Below, one piece after another: positions 18,534-27,564 of a stretch of 64,000 nt of DNA (its first letter is position 1; each line of letters opens with the position of its first letter). The translations under genes and the position numbers were made by a program. This DNA comes from Heliomicrobium undosum. Lineage in GTDB: Bacteria > Bacillota > Desulfitobacteriia > Heliobacteriales > Heliobacteriaceae. The notes beneath the pieces are model-generated. The model worked only from the letters and a program-made list of their open reading frames with translations, was not told the origin of the DNA and searched no databases. The stretch is taken from the NCBI RefSeq assembly GCF_009877425.1, contig NZ_WXEY01000002.1:76960-140959 (forward strand), read 5' to 3'.

Positions 18534-19925
18534 ATGGGAAGAAACGATGAAACTGGTAGAAGCGATGAACGGGGAGAATCAATAAAATTGGAAGCAACAA
18601 AGAAACAGGAAGACTGTGCGAATCCGGTATGCGCCGACAATGGCCTCATCGCGAGCCTGTGCCACCGGGGCAGGCTCGCGCCCGAACTGGCTATCCTCGC
18701 CGAGGAGGCAGACGCCGATGCAGCGCCTGTCATCGCCCAGTTAGCGGCGCGGCGAGAGCGCCATCAACTGCGGCTGTTGGAGGCTTTTCATGACTGCCGC
18801 GTCTCCGATTACCACCTGGGTGTGACCACCGGCTACGGTTACGGTGACAGCGCCCGTGAGACTCTGGACCAACTGATGGCCGCCGTGCTGTCGGCGGAAA
18901 GCGCCCTCGTGCGTGAGCAGTTCGTATCTGGGACCCATGCCATCGCTACAGCACTATTCGGTGTCCTTCGGCCAGGCGATGAACTCCTGTCGGCAACGGG
19001 AACGCCCTATGACACCCTCTGGGAAGTCATCGGGCTTGGGGAAGAACCAGCCGAGGGAAGCCTGCGCGAGTTTGGCGTTTCCTACGAACAGGTGGAACTG
19101 ACCGCCGACGGGGGTATCGACCTGCCCGCCCTCCTCCAAGGGCTGCGTCCGGCGACAAAGTTAGTCCTCTTCCAACGCTCGCGCGGCTACAGCCTGCGTC
19201 CATCGCTGACATCGAAGGCGATCGGGGAGGCCTGCGCGGCCATTCACCGGGTGCGGCCCGATGTGATCTGCTTTGTTGACAACTGCTACGGCGAACTGGT
19301 CGAAGCGGAGGAACCGACCGCCCTGGGCGCCGATTTGATGGCCGGATCGCTGATCAAAAACCTGGGCGGCGGTCTGGCCCCCACAGGCGGCTACATCGCC
19401 GGGCGGGAGGACTTGGTGCGCCGGGCGGCAACGCGGTTGACGGCCCCGGGCATCGGCGCCCATGTGGGGAGCAGTCCCGGCGGCCGCCGACTCTACTTCC
19501 AGGGACTGTTCCTGGCGCCCCAGGTGGTCTTCGAAGCGCTGGCGGGCGCCGTCTTCGCCGCCCGGCTCTTTGAACGCCTCGGCTTTGCTGTCACGCCGCG
19601 CTATGACGCACAGCGAAGCGACATCATCCAGGCCATCACCCTCGGCAGCGCCGAACGGGTGGTCGCCTTCTGCCAGGGTCTGCAAAAGGCCTGCCCTGTC
19701 GACGGCCATGTGATCCCCCAACCGGCGCCGATGCCTGGTTACGCCGATCCCGTGATCATGGCCGGTGGAACCTTCATCCAGGGGGCGACGAGCGAACTGA
19801 GCGTCGACGCCCCAATGCGCGATCCTTATGCCGTGTATTTTCAAGGAGGCCTCTCACAGACCTTCGTCCGCATCGGCGCCCTCTCTGCCGCCCAGACCTT
19901 GCTCGAACGGGGACTTCTGCCCTGA
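18534..19925 (+). CDS. Methionine gamma-lyase family PLP enzyme (YnbB-like)
   Basis: This belongs to the Met_gamma_lyase group once called aluminium resistance protein, a fold type I PLP enzyme family. The sequence shows the cofactor-binding stretch SGTHAIATALFG, an aspartate in FVDNCYGE, and a Schiff-base lysine at SLIKNLGGGLAPTGGYIAG. The substrate is not established. The family usually has about 410-420 residues, so the 463-residue form is probably too long. ATG 18534 directly abuts the hflX stop (TAAATG), but a TTG at 18588 behind GGGGAG is a reasonable alternative. The pair hflX-ynbB is conserved in Bacillus and clostridia. Confidence 0.88.
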   Translation: MGRNDETGRSDERGESIKLEATKKQEDCANPVCADNGLIASLCHRGRLAPELAILAEEADADAAPVIAQLAARRERHQLRLLEAFHDCRVSDYHLGVTTGYGYGDSARETLDQLMAAVLSAESALVREQFVSGTHAIATALFGVLRPGDELLSATGTPYDTLWEVIGLGEEPAEGSLREFGVSYEQVELTADGGIDLPALLQGLRPATKLVLFQRSRGYSLRPSLTSKAIGEACAAIHRVRPDVICFVDNCYGELVEAEEPTALGADLMAGSLIKNLGGGLAPTGGYIAGREDLVRRAATRLTAPGIGAHVGSSPGGRRLYFQGLFLAPQVVFEALAGAVFAARLFERLGFAVTPRYDAQRSDIIQAITLGSAERVVAFCQGLQKACPVDGHVIPQPAPMPGYADPVIMAGGTFIQGATSELSVDAPMRDPYAVYFQGGLSQTFVRIGALSAAQTLLERGLLP

Positions 19926-20023
19926 TGAGTGGTGAAGAACGCCGATCCCGTGCAGGAGCTTGTCAAACAATGTGGAAATACTAAAGCTATTGACATTGCG
20001 ATGACACAGGGGAGAGTCGGAGT

Positions 20024-20500
20024 TTGTACGATTATTGGTTGATCGGCGCAATCGTTGTCATGTTCATCGGCGTCCTCGGCACCTTTTTGCCGGTAATTCC
20101 CGGCATCTCTTTGATCTTTCTGGCAATGGTCGGCTACGGCTTTGCCGAAGGGTTTCAGAAGATGACGCCGCTCTTTTTAGGGCTGAACCTGATCGCGGTG
20201 TTGCTGTCGAGCGGACTCGATTACCTGGGAACAGCCTGGGGGGCTCGCCGTTTTGGCGCTTCCTCCTCCGGGACCTGGGGCGCTGTCGCCGGCGGGCTGC
20301 TGGGGCTCCCGTTGGGACCCTTCGGTGCGGTGGCCGGCGCGTTCATTGGCGCCGTCGCCGGCGAACTTTGGCATGGCCGTTCCATTGAAACTGCGTTGGA
20401 AGCGGGCGTCGGAACGGTGCTTGGGTTGGCTGGCGCTTCGGCCCTGCGCTTTCTGCTGGCGATGGCGATGATCATCGCCTTCATCTGGCGGGTATGGTAA
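20024..20500 (+). CDS. DUF456 family membrane protein
   Basis: This protein of 158 residues consists almost entirely of hydrophobic helices: one or two at residues 4-45, then glycine-rich helices from about 48 to 157. The repeated Gly/Ala-rich segments (GLLGLPLGPFGAVAGAFIG) are typical of DUF456 proteins, whose function is unknown. It starts with TTG behind GGGGAGAGTC. It is separated by about 100 bp from the PLP enzyme and about 90 bp from ddl. Confidence 0.8.
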   Translation: MYDYWLIGAIVVMFIGVLGTFLPVIPGISLIFLAMVGYGFAEGFQKMTPLFLGLNLIAVLLSSGLDYLGTAWGARRFGASSSGTWGAVAGGLLGLPLGPFGAVAGAFIGAVAGELWHGRSIETALEAGVGTVLGLAGASALRFLLAMAMIIAFIWRVW

Positions 20501-20593
20501 GCGCCTGCGATACTGCCGACATAGGATATTCACTGAATGGAACGCAAAAGGGTGGGCCGGCCCATCCTTTTTCTTGGAAAGGGGGACCTGGCG

Positions 20594-21694
20594 ATGAAAC
20601 AAACCATCGCCGTGATCTGTGGCGGTCGTTCGGGGGAACATGAGGTTTCCTTGACATCGGCCCAATCCATCGTCAACGCCTTGGACCGTTCCCGTTTCAA
20701 TGTATTGACCATCGGCATCGACCGCCGGGGCGCTTGGTGGTTGGGGCCCGAAGTGATCGAAAAACTGCGTAAAGGCCAACAACCGTATGGTCGGCGGGTC
20801 TATTTTCTTCCCGACCCGACTTGCCCCGGCCTCGTCGAGGAAAACATCGCCGGCGGGCAGCAGCCTATTCCTATCGATGTCTTCTTCCCGGTCTTGCATG
20901 GTCCGAACGGGGAGGACGGGACGATTCAGGGACTCTTTGAGACGGCCAACGTCCCCTATGTGGGCTGCGGCGTCCTGGCATCGGCTTGTGGCATGGATAA
21001 GGCGATCATGAAGGCGCTCTTTGCCCAGAGCGGCTTGCGCCAACTGCCCTATCTGGTGGTGCTACGCAGCCGCTGGGAGTCGGCGCGAGACCAGGTCATC
21101 GGCGATGTGGAAAGCCGTCTCGGCTACCCCTGCTTCGTCAAACCGGCCAACATGGGCTCCAGTGTGGGCATCTCCAAGGCGGCAAACCGGGCGGAACTGG
21201 TCGCCGCTTTTGACGACGCCGTCCGTTACGATCGCAAACTTGTTGTAGAAAAAGGGATCAACGTCCGTGAGATCGAGGTCAGCGTGCTGGGGAACGATGA
21301 GGTGGCGGCGTCTGTGCCCGGCGAGATTGTGCCGGCCCACGAGTTTTACGACTATGACGCCAAATACGCCGCCGCCGATTCGCGCCTGCTCATCCCGGCG
21401 CCCCTCGCAGCGGACGACGTGGCGACTTTTCAAGAGATGGCTATCCGCGCCTTCCGCGCCGTCGACGGTTCCGGTCTTTCACGCGTTGACTTCCTGTTTG
21501 ACAAGGACAGCGGGGAAGTGTACATCAACGAGATCAATACCCTGCCCGGCTTTACCTCGATCAGCATGTACCCGAAACTCTGGGAGGCGACAGGCATTCC
21601 TTATGAGGAACTGCTCAGCCGGATTGTCGATCTGGGCCTCGCCCGTCACCGAGAAAAACAGCGAAACGCCACGGAACGGTTACCTCGTCTGTGA
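20594..21694 (+). CDS. ddl: D-alanine--D-alanine ligase
   Basis: Ddl joins two D-alanines with ATP for peptidoglycan synthesis. The 366 residues show the N-terminal motif GGRSGEHEVSLTSA, the conserved HGPNGEDGTIQG, and the ATP-grasp motifs VKPANMGSSVGISKA and YINEINTLPGFTSISMYPKLWE. This is the longer DdlA-type form. GGAAAGGGGG upstream of the ATG at 20594 sets the start; the open frame to 20537 lacks such a site. No mur or van genes are nearby, so it is presumably the housekeeping ligase. Confidence 0.96.
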   Translation: MKQTIAVICGGRSGEHEVSLTSAQSIVNALDRSRFNVLTIGIDRRGAWWLGPEVIEKLRKGQQPYGRRVYFLPDPTCPGLVEENIAGGQQPIPIDVFFPVLHGPNGEDGTIQGLFETANVPYVGCGVLASACGMDKAIMKALFAQSGLRQLPYLVVLRSRWESARDQVIGDVESRLGYPCFVKPANMGSSVGISKAANRAELVAAFDDAVRYDRKLVVEKGINVREIEVSVLGNDEVAASVPGEIVPAHEFYDYDAKYAAADSRLLIPAPLAADDVATFQEMAIRAFRAVDGSGLSRVDFLFDKDSGEVYINEINTLPGFTSISMYPKLWEATGIPYEELLSRIVDLGLARHREKQRNATERLPRL

Positions 21695-21777
21695 CGGAAC
21701 GGAATCCCCGTATGCACCGAATGGCCGTACCTGTGTAAGAACCGTTGCGCGCCGTCTACATCTGGGATCATGAAAAG

Positions 21778-21812
21778 AGACGCCCTCCAAGTACCGGAGA
21801 GGCGTCTTCTTA
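21778..21812 (+). terminator. Terminator after ddl
   Basis: AGACGCC (21778-21784) pairs with GGCGTCT (21801-21807), with a short inner CTC/GAG helix, followed by a T-rich tail. It sits between convergent ddl and lexA and may serve both. Confidence 0.65.
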
Positions 21813-21918
21813 TATGTTCGTTTCAGTTCATTCGTTTCTTGCGCCGGGAACGATAATATCTGGTTGTCAAGATGATGTATCTCGTCTGCTGATGATTTGC
21901 TTCGTTTGCTGCAAAAGT

Positions 21919-22530
21919 TTAAAACTTCCGGAATAAGGCGATAACCTTGCCGAGGATGTGGACCTCCTTGATCAGGATGGGGTCCATATAGTCGTTTTCA
22001 GGCTGCAGCCGGTAGTAATCCGTTTCCTTGAAAAACCGTTTGATTGTCGCTTCGTCGCCGAGCAAGGCCACGACGATGTCGCCGTTGTCTGCCGTTTGCT
22101 GGATGCGGACGATCACCAGGTCTCCGTCATGTATGCCGGCGTTGATCATGCTTTCACCCCGGACGGTCAGGATAAAGACCTGATCGGTACGGATGAAATC
22201 GAGTGGAAGGGGGAAGGTGTTTTCGATGTTCTCCGTGGCGAGGATAGGGCGACCCGCGTTGATTCGTCCGAGGATGGGGATGTCGATGAGCGGACGGGTC
22301 CCCCCGTTTTCATCGTCAGGCGCTAGCACTTCGAGAGCCCGAGGCTTGGCGGGGTCTCGACGGATGAAACCCGCTTTTTCCAAGCGGCTAAGGTGACCAT
22401 GAACGGTGGAACTGGAGGTCAGGCCGACGGCGTCGCCGATCTCCCGGACAGAGGGCGGATAGCCGCGGCGGCGGATTTCCGTACGGATGTAGTTCAGAAT
22501 CAACTTTTGTCGTTCGCTCAGCTCGAACAT
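21919..22530 (-). CDS. lexA: LexA SOS repressor
   Basis: LexA represses SOS genes and cleaves itself when RecA is activated by DNA damage. The 203 residues contain an N-terminal winged helix-turn-helix ([20 protein letters not shown]), the Ala-Gly cleavage site in RINAGRPIL, the catalytic serine in RGESMINAG and the catalytic lysine in TIKRFFKE. The start is the ATG at 22530, preceded by GGGAGGG; the longer frame to 22566 overlaps that site. A LexA-like box sits in its promoter (22592-22603). Another SOS-type operon is at 62.2 kb. Confidence 0.96.
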   Translation of the reverse strand: MFELSERQKLILNYIRTEIRRRGYPPSVREIGDAVGLTSSSTVHGHLSRLEKAGFIRRDPAKPRALEVLAPDDENGGTRPLIDIPILGRINAGRPILATENIENTFPLPLDFIRTDQVFILTVRGESMINAGIHDGDLVIVRIQQTADNGDIVVALLGDEATIKRFFKETDYYRLQPENDYMDPILIKEVHILGKVIALFRKF

Positions 22531-22568
22531 CAAGGGCCCTCCCGGATACGTCCGTTTTTCCGCCAATA

Positions 22569-22574
22569 ATTATA
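22569..22574 (-). promoter_or_regulatory. Extended -10 promoter of lexA
   Basis: On the minus strand TGT precedes a perfect TATAAT (22569-22574), about 39 bp before the lexA ATG. The -35 region is weak and overlaps a LexA-like box. Confidence 0.6.
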
Positions 22575-22591
22575 ACATAATCTGACCTATC

Positions 22592-22603
22592 AAACATCAA
22601 TTC
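22592..22603 (-). promoter_or_regulatory. Probable LexA box at lexA
   Basis: Read on the minus strand the site is GAAT-TGAT-GTTT. The Gram-positive LexA/DinR core is GAAC-N4-GTTY. It differs in one core position and has the same TGAT centre as the best box at 62.2 kb. It covers the position expected for the -35 element, which fits autorepression. Confidence 0.45.
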
Positions 22604-22695
22604 ACGGAAAAACCATCTTTCTTTGGAAAACGGGTGTTTTCATGTGGAAAACTGCCCCATTCAAGCGCTGTTGTATGAATTTATTGGAGATGCGC

Positions 22696-24507
22696 ATGAT
22701 AGCAAAAGAAACCCCATTCTCTGTGGCGGGAGGTGAATTCCGGCGGAGATGCTCCTTTTCCGCTGGAAAAAGCGATTTGAGGCTTGACGATGATACGGCG
22801 AAAAAACCTAGAGTAGCCTACTTTTGCATGGAATACGGCTTGGATTCCCAACTGCCCATTTACGCCGGCGGTCTCGGCGTGCTGGCCGGCGATTACCTGA
22901 AGGCGGCCTATGATTTGGGTTTGCCCATGGTGGGTGTCGGAATCCTCTGGAACCAGGATTATACGCACCAATACATCGGGGAAGACGGCCGCCCCTATGA
23001 CAAGTATCCCAATTTCAGCTTTGATTCGGTCAAAGACACGGGGATCACCGTCAAGGTGCGGGTGCGGGGCGCTGATGTGACCTGCAAGGTCCACAAGGTG
23101 GAGCAGTTCGGCAATGTGTCCCTCTATCTTCTCGATACGAATTTCCCGGGCAGCGAACACGGGTGGATGACGAATCGCCTCTACGGCGGCGCCGCGCAGG
23201 ACCGGGTGGCGGCGGAGATCATCCTAGGAATCGGCGGCATCCGGGCATTGCGGGCCTTGGATATCGATGTGGACATCTATCATATGAACGAGGGGCATGC
23301 GGTTTTTTGCGGCCTCGAACTGATCCGGGAAAAGATGCGGCAAGGGATGTCTTTCAAAGACGCCTGGAGCGAGACACGAAAGCAGATCGTCTTTACGACC
23401 CATACGCCGGTTGAGGCCGGGAACGAGGTCCATGATCACGGTCTGCTTCAGCACATGGAGGTCTACAACGGGCTGACCTACGAGCAGGCCCGCGAAATCG
23501 GCGGAGATCCCTTTAATATGACGGCGGCCTCGTTGCGCCTGTCTCACATCGCCAACGGCGTCTCCAAACTGCATGGTCAGACGGCCTGCCGCATGTGGAA
23601 AGACATCCATGACGCCGCCTGTATCATCTCCATCACCAACGGGGTTCACCCTCAGACCTGGCAAGATGAGGGTATCCGTGACGCCTTTGAGCGCAAGGGT
23701 GATCTCTGGGAGGTCCACCAGCGGAACAAGGGCATGCTGATCGACTATATTGAGCAACACTGTCACACCCGGTTAAACCCGGACGCCTTGATCGTTGGTT
23801 TTGCCCGTCGCGCGGCGCCTTACAAACGCAGCGACTTGATCTTCCGGTCTTCTGAGGTGATCGAGCCGTTGCTGATGGAAGGCAAGATTCAACTTGTCTT
23901 CTCTGGCAAGGCCCATCCTCAGGATGGGATCGGCAAGGACATCATCCAGCAGTTGGTGCGCATGTCCAAGAAATACGGCAAGAGCGTCGTCTTCATCGAG
24001 AACTACAACATGGAAGTGGCCCGCCACATGGTGCGTGGCTGTGACGTGTGGCTGAACAACCCGCGCCGTCCCCTGGAGGCGAGCGGAACCTCGGGGATGA
24101 AGGCTGCCATGAACGGGGTGCTGAACCTGAGTGTTGTCGACGGGTGGGTCGGCGAGGGGCTACAGCATCGAGTGAGCGGATGGTTGCTCAATCCCATCTT
24201 AGAAGCCAACCTGAACGAATGGGAGCAGGACGAAAAAGACCTGCGCGAGCTCTACCGGGTGTTACTCAATGAGGTGATCCCGACCTACTACCATGATCGG
24301 GAACGATGGATCCAAATGATGCGCGCCAGCATCGACATGTCCCGCTGGCAGTTCTCGTCCCACCGGATGATCAGGGAATACTTTGACGTTATGTATGAAG
24401 TCACCCGTTCGGCCCAGGATCTGGACATCCCTTCCATGCCAGTCGGTGTTTACGACGAATCGGAACGCCCGGGCTATTCGTCGCCGCAAGACGAGGGGCG
24501 CTGGTGA
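22696..24507 (+). CDS. glgP: Alpha-glucan phosphorylase (short type)
   Basis: The enzyme releases glucose 1-phosphate from glycogen or maltodextrin. About 603 residues makes it the short bacterial-archaeal type rather than the 800-residue glycogen phosphorylase. The early motif YFCMEYGLDSQLPIYAGGLG is diagnostic, and the PLP lysine lies in EASGTSGMKAAMNG near residue 490. ATG 22696 is chosen because GGAG at 22686-22689 is ideally spaced; the longer frame to 22642 has no ribosome binding site. No glgA or glgC is adjacent. A strong terminator follows. Confidence 0.93.
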   Translation: MIAKETPFSVAGGEFRRRCSFSAGKSDLRLDDDTAKKPRVAYFCMEYGLDSQLPIYAGGLGVLAGDYLKAAYDLGLPMVGVGILWNQDYTHQYIGEDGRPYDKYPNFSFDSVKDTGITVKVRVRGADVTCKVHKVEQFGNVSLYLLDTNFPGSEHGWMTNRLYGGAAQDRVAAEIILGIGGIRALRALDIDVDIYHMNEGHAVFCGLELIREKMRQGMSFKDAWSETRKQIVFTTHTPVEAGNEVHDHGLLQHMEVYNGLTYEQAREIGGDPFNMTAASLRLSHIANGVSKLHGQTACRMWKDIHDAACIISITNGVHPQTWQDEGIRDAFERKGDLWEVHQRNKGMLIDYIEQHCHTRLNPDALIVGFARRAAPYKRSDLIFRSSEVIEPLLMEGKIQLVFSGKAHPQDGIGKDIIQQLVRMSKKYGKSVVFIENYNMEVARHMVRGCDVWLNNPRRPLEASGTSGMKAAMNGVLNLSVVDGWVGEGLQHRVSGWLLNPILEANLNEWEQDEKDLRELYRVLLNEVIPTYYHDRERWIQMMRASIDMSRWQFSSHRMIREYFDVMYEVTRSAQDLDIPSMPVGVYDESERPGYSSPQDEGRW

Positions 24508-24532
24508 GCGGTTTCAGAAACAAAAGCCAACG

Positions 24533-24570
24533 AAAAAGAGAGACGCGACAATCGCCTCGTCTCTCTTTTT
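24533..24570. terminator. Bidirectional terminator between glgP and the SLH gene
   Basis: A 13-bp stem AAAAAGAGAGACG/CGTCTCTCTTTTT encloses a 12-nt loop. It has T runs on both strands and separates convergent genes. Confidence 0.85.
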
Positions 24571-24634
24571 CTTTCTCTTCCTTGCTTATTTTCAATCTTA
24601 TCGTTGCGCTTAATGTTCTTATCGAGTTTTTTAA

Positions 24635-26848
24635 TTACTTCACCTTAAACGCCCTCACCATGGATGTGGCGGCTTCCAAACGGGTCACCGGATGGCTGGG
24701 TTCGAGTTGTCCAGCATCACCGGGGAGCAATCCCAGCCCCCAGGCGATGGCCACATAGCCCTTCGATTCGGGTGAAAGGGAAGCCGCGTCTTCATGGGGT
24801 AGCTGGTATATCGATTGCAGACGAGCAGCCGGTTCCAGTTTGAGCATCCGCACCATCCACTTGGCGAGCAATTCACGGCTCACGGCGTCGCCGGCTTGGA
24901 CCGGTTCGACGAGCAGGCCCATCGTTCGCGCCCGTTGCAGGATATCGGCGTCAGAAGGCTTGTCTTCACGGTAATAATCGGGTCGGGTGATCACGATCGA
25001 CCGTAGAAGTGAAATGGCGGTCACCGGCTCATCGGGACGCAGTGCGTCGCCGTACTCCCGGAAGGCGTTCATCTGACCTAGCAGACTGATCTCTTTGACG
25101 AGCGGGTTGTCGGCAATATCGTTGAACCGGAAGGAACCGCTGGGTGGCTCCATGGGCTGGCCGTCAAAACGGAGCGGTTTGCCGGAACGGGCATCGATCA
25201 TCTCATAGGAGCTTCCGTTCGGTCCATCCTGCGCCAGGTAGACGAGGGTAATGGGCGCTTCCTTGCCCGGTTCGGTGAAATTTTGGGTATAGGTAAGGGT
25301 GAGGGGACGGTATTTGAGGAAGGCGTCAACAGCGCCGGAGGGGCTGAGAATATTTTGCGGGGCGGCAAACCGGTCTGACGAGGACCAGCGCATCTGGTAG
25401 CGAGTGATCTTTTTGGTTTTCGTGTTGACCGAGATGGAGATGAAGTTTTCCGGATAGGGCACATCCTGGACGTGCCGGCGATAGAGGAACGAGTGATTGG
25501 CGGGCGCTTTTCCTTTCAGGATAATCGGCGTCATTTCATTGACATTGTTGTTTAGGCGGGCCTGTGCCAAACGATCAGGCTGAATTTTTTGCAAGAAGGC
25601 TTCGCCGATCTTCAACGTCTCTTCACGAGACAGGTCCCCGCCCGGTTGGTTATAATCATTCGGATCATGAAGATTAAATTCGACAAGTTCTCCCGTTTCG
25701 GCATTCACCCGGGCATTGACGAAGGGGATCTGTTTTTCCTGAGAACCTTCCCAGTCAAACATCCAGGCGTAGGTGCTCTCCTCGAACTTGCCCAGATGGG
25801 CGCCTCGCAAGTCCGCGCCTTGCGGAAGGTCAAACCATTTTTTTACCACCTGGAGTGCCTTGTCGCGGGAGATCAGCTTGCCGGCCAGTTCAACTTCCCG
25901 ATTTTCCTGGGGAGTCAGATCGGGGGCAGCCGATTTTGCGAAGGAACCGAACCCGCCAGCGCCGCCCTCGGCAAACTTCCAATCCGGTGTATAGGGCTTT
26001 ACGGGCTGACCGGTAAAGGCGTCGATTTGACCGTTGGACGGGTGTTGCAAACGATAAATCAATTGAGGCTCTTTGGTCGCCTTCCCGTCAGGGGTGCGAG
26101 GAGAATAGTACTGCAGTTCGAGCATGCCCGCTTTTTCATAGATTTCGCGCGCTTTTTGGAGAGAGATTACACCCTGGGCGTCAGGCAGGCTCTGCGTGGT
26201 CCAGTTGACGTGATAACTGGTCACATCGCCGCTGTTGGCGTCTATTTCCACCATGATGGTGTTGCCCGGAAAAGGAATGCCCTTGTGGGTGCGTTGCCAG
26301 ATGAAATTGTAACGCCTTTCCATCTCCGGTCGGATGACGCCGCCGTTGAGTCCATCCATATGTAGCCGCAGGTTCTCCGCTTTTGTCGGGTTAAGCTGTT
26401 GCACCAGGCGCCAGGCTTTTTCCCGCGCTTTGTCCAGCGGCAGGGTGGGGAAGAGGTTCGGACGTCCCTGGGGCATCATCAGTTCCTTCCACATGTTCAT
26501 GGCCACTATCTCGCCGGTGACAGCGTCGACGGAAACCTCAAAAAATCCCGCATTGTTTTCCGGCCGCCAACTCAAGCTCCAGACGGTTTGCTTGCCATAG
26601 CCGTTAAAGGCCGATTGAAAGGTCGTGTATTCCGGAGGGGGAGGGAAGGTTTCCTTTGCTTTGACCAACGCCTGCTCCAGCGTCACCGGCGCTTTTTCCG
26701 GAGAAGTGGGCTTCATCTGCCCATCCGGCGCAGCGATCAACCGCGCTGGTTCGGCGGCGACGGCGGCGCTGGCCGGCGCAAATCCTGCCAGCAGGCAGAC
26801 GCTGAGGCAACCGGCCAGGCAGCGACGCAAGGTGTGCCTTTGGACCAT
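24635..26848 (-). CDS. Secreted YcdB/YcdC-domain protein with C-terminal SLH region
   Basis: This 737-residue exported protein has a clear signal peptide (two Arg, a hydrophobic core, Ala-rich cleavage region near residue 30). The body carries repeated PepSY-like/YcdB units, seen as recurring phrases such as VDAVTGEIVAMNMW, IDANSGDVTSYHVNW, VNAETGELVEFNL and VNTKTKKITRYQMRW. The last 170 residues resemble S-layer homology modules (KGYVAIAWGLGLLPGD, HPVTRLEAATSMVRAF), which bind cell-wall polymers. PepSY domains often inhibit proteases, but the role here is unknown. AAAGGAGTG precedes the ATG. It is the first gene of the minus-strand half of the window. Confidence 0.85.
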   Translation of the reverse strand: MVQRHTLRRCLAGCLSVCLLAGFAPASAAVAAEPARLIAAPDGQMKPTSPEKAPVTLEQALVKAKETFPPPPEYTTFQSAFNGYGKQTVWSLSWRPENNAGFFEVSVDAVTGEIVAMNMWKELMMPQGRPNLFPTLPLDKAREKAWRLVQQLNPTKAENLRLHMDGLNGGVIRPEMERRYNFIWQRTHKGIPFPGNTIMVEIDANSGDVTSYHVNWTTQSLPDAQGVISLQKAREIYEKAGMLELQYYSPRTPDGKATKEPQLIYRLQHPSNGQIDAFTGQPVKPYTPDWKFAEGGAGGFGSFAKSAAPDLTPQENREVELAGKLISRDKALQVVKKWFDLPQGADLRGAHLGKFEESTYAWMFDWEGSQEKQIPFVNARVNAETGELVEFNLHDPNDYNQPGGDLSREETLKIGEAFLQKIQPDRLAQARLNNNVNEMTPIILKGKAPANHSFLYRRHVQDVPYPENFISISVNTKTKKITRYQMRWSSSDRFAAPQNILSPSGAVDAFLKYRPLTLTYTQNFTEPGKEAPITLVYLAQDGPNGSSYEMIDARSGKPLRFDGQPMEPPSGSFRFNDIADNPLVKEISLLGQMNAFREYGDALRPDEPVTAISLLRSIVITRPDYYREDKPSDADILQRARTMGLLVEPVQAGDAVSRELLAKWMVRMLKLEPAARLQSIYQLPHEDAASLSPESKGYVAIAWGLGLLPGDAGQLEPSHPVTRLEAATSMVRAFKVK

Positions 26849-26990
26849 GTGTTTTCACTCCTTTATTTGGTTCTTATCGGGATATCTTATCAATGTAATG
26901 ACGATGGAAGGAACGGAAAGGTTGCAAGGGGGGTGATTTTTTCTCGTTGATTTTAAATGAACTGTGATGAGTTTGAGGTGTTTTGAACAT

Positions 26991-27002
26991 GAACGTATGT
27001 TT
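26991..27002. promoter_or_regulatory. Isolated LexA/DinR-like box near dif
   Basis: GAAC-GTAT-GTTT matches the Gram-positive core GAACRNRYGTTY at every position. It is about 140 bp upstream of the SLH gene on the minus strand and just outside the left 19-bp repeat. Which gene, if any, it controls is unclear. Confidence 0.4.
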
Positions 27003-27013
27003 TATCGTTTCGG

Positions 27014-27032
27014 TCATTAGTTTACATAATAT
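27014..27032 (+). repeat. Left copy of a 19-bp inverted repeat (inverted dif half-site)
   Basis: TCATTAGTTTACATAATAT is the exact reverse complement of 27551-27569. It contains AGTTTACATAA, the inverse of the XerD-binding half of dif. The flanking part where a XerC half-site should lie does not match, so this is only half a dif. Confidence 0.85.
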
Positions 27033-27137
27033 GTTCGCGGGAGTGAAAGAGCGGCTCTCCAGGGGCGGTAACAATCGGGACCATGGTTATGGATCGATTG
27101 CAGCAGCATTGCCTTTCTGCAAAAGCAGGATTAATAA

Positions 27138-27163
27138 GGCCGTATACAGTTGTTTATACGGCC
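27138..27163. repeat. Perfect 9-bp hairpin in the terminus region
   Basis: GGCCGTATA and TATACGGCC flank an 8-nt loop (CAGTTGTT). No T run follows on either strand, so it is not an ordinary terminator. Confidence 0.6.
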
Positions 27164-27536
27164 AATGACAGATTTGACCATCACAGAGTTGCGCAACTGA
27201 ATCTGCTTCGATCTTTCCTATTTACCTAAGTGCTGACGGTCATAGCGGACTGATAAGAGCTTTTCATGTTTGCCTGTTGGTGTTGGAACGTCTAAGCTCC
27301 GGATAAGCTGGCCAGTGTACAGTGATTAAAGCGTGCGTCAGCGGGCACGGATTTACTTAGAGAAAAGCAATCAGGAATATACGCCATAAGGCTCAACAAG
27401 GTCACAATTGTCTAGGCCCGGCAGTAGGAAACCTATAGCAGTTAAAACGTCAGCTACGGTGAGCATGTCCGGAAAAAACAGAGTGCAATGATTGTGCAGC
27501 GCTGGGGCCGTTCACCGGGCAAACAACCGATCTTTT

Positions 27537-27564
27537 ATTTCGCATAATCGATATTATGTAAACT
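27537..27564 (+). other. dif: Probable chromosomal dif site (XerC/XerD recombination site)
   Basis: The 28-bp site has a XerC half ATTTCGCATAA, a 6-bp centre TCGATA and a XerD half TTATGTAAACT. From memory, the XerD half is identical to that of Bacillus subtilis dif, and the XerC half fits the general bacterial pattern RNTKCGCATAA at every position. It lies 3 kb beyond the point where gene orientation switches from plus to minus, where a terminus dif is expected. XerC and XerD resolve chromosome dimers here during division. The recombinase genes are not in this window. Confidence 0.85.

Noticed and set aside
22626-22641. Perfect palindrome GAAAAC-GGGT-GTTTTC before glgP
   Set aside because: It does not match the LexA core GAAC-N4-GTTY, and no regulator or terminator function is evident.
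27081-27227. 48-codon ORF inside the dif-flanked segment
   Set aside because: No ribosome binding site before the ATG, and the sequence contains a hairpin; no recognisable protein.
27170-27536. Possible RNA gene (RNase P, tmRNA, group II intron) in the terminus spacer
   Set aside because: None of the conserved cores of these RNAs could be found on either strand.
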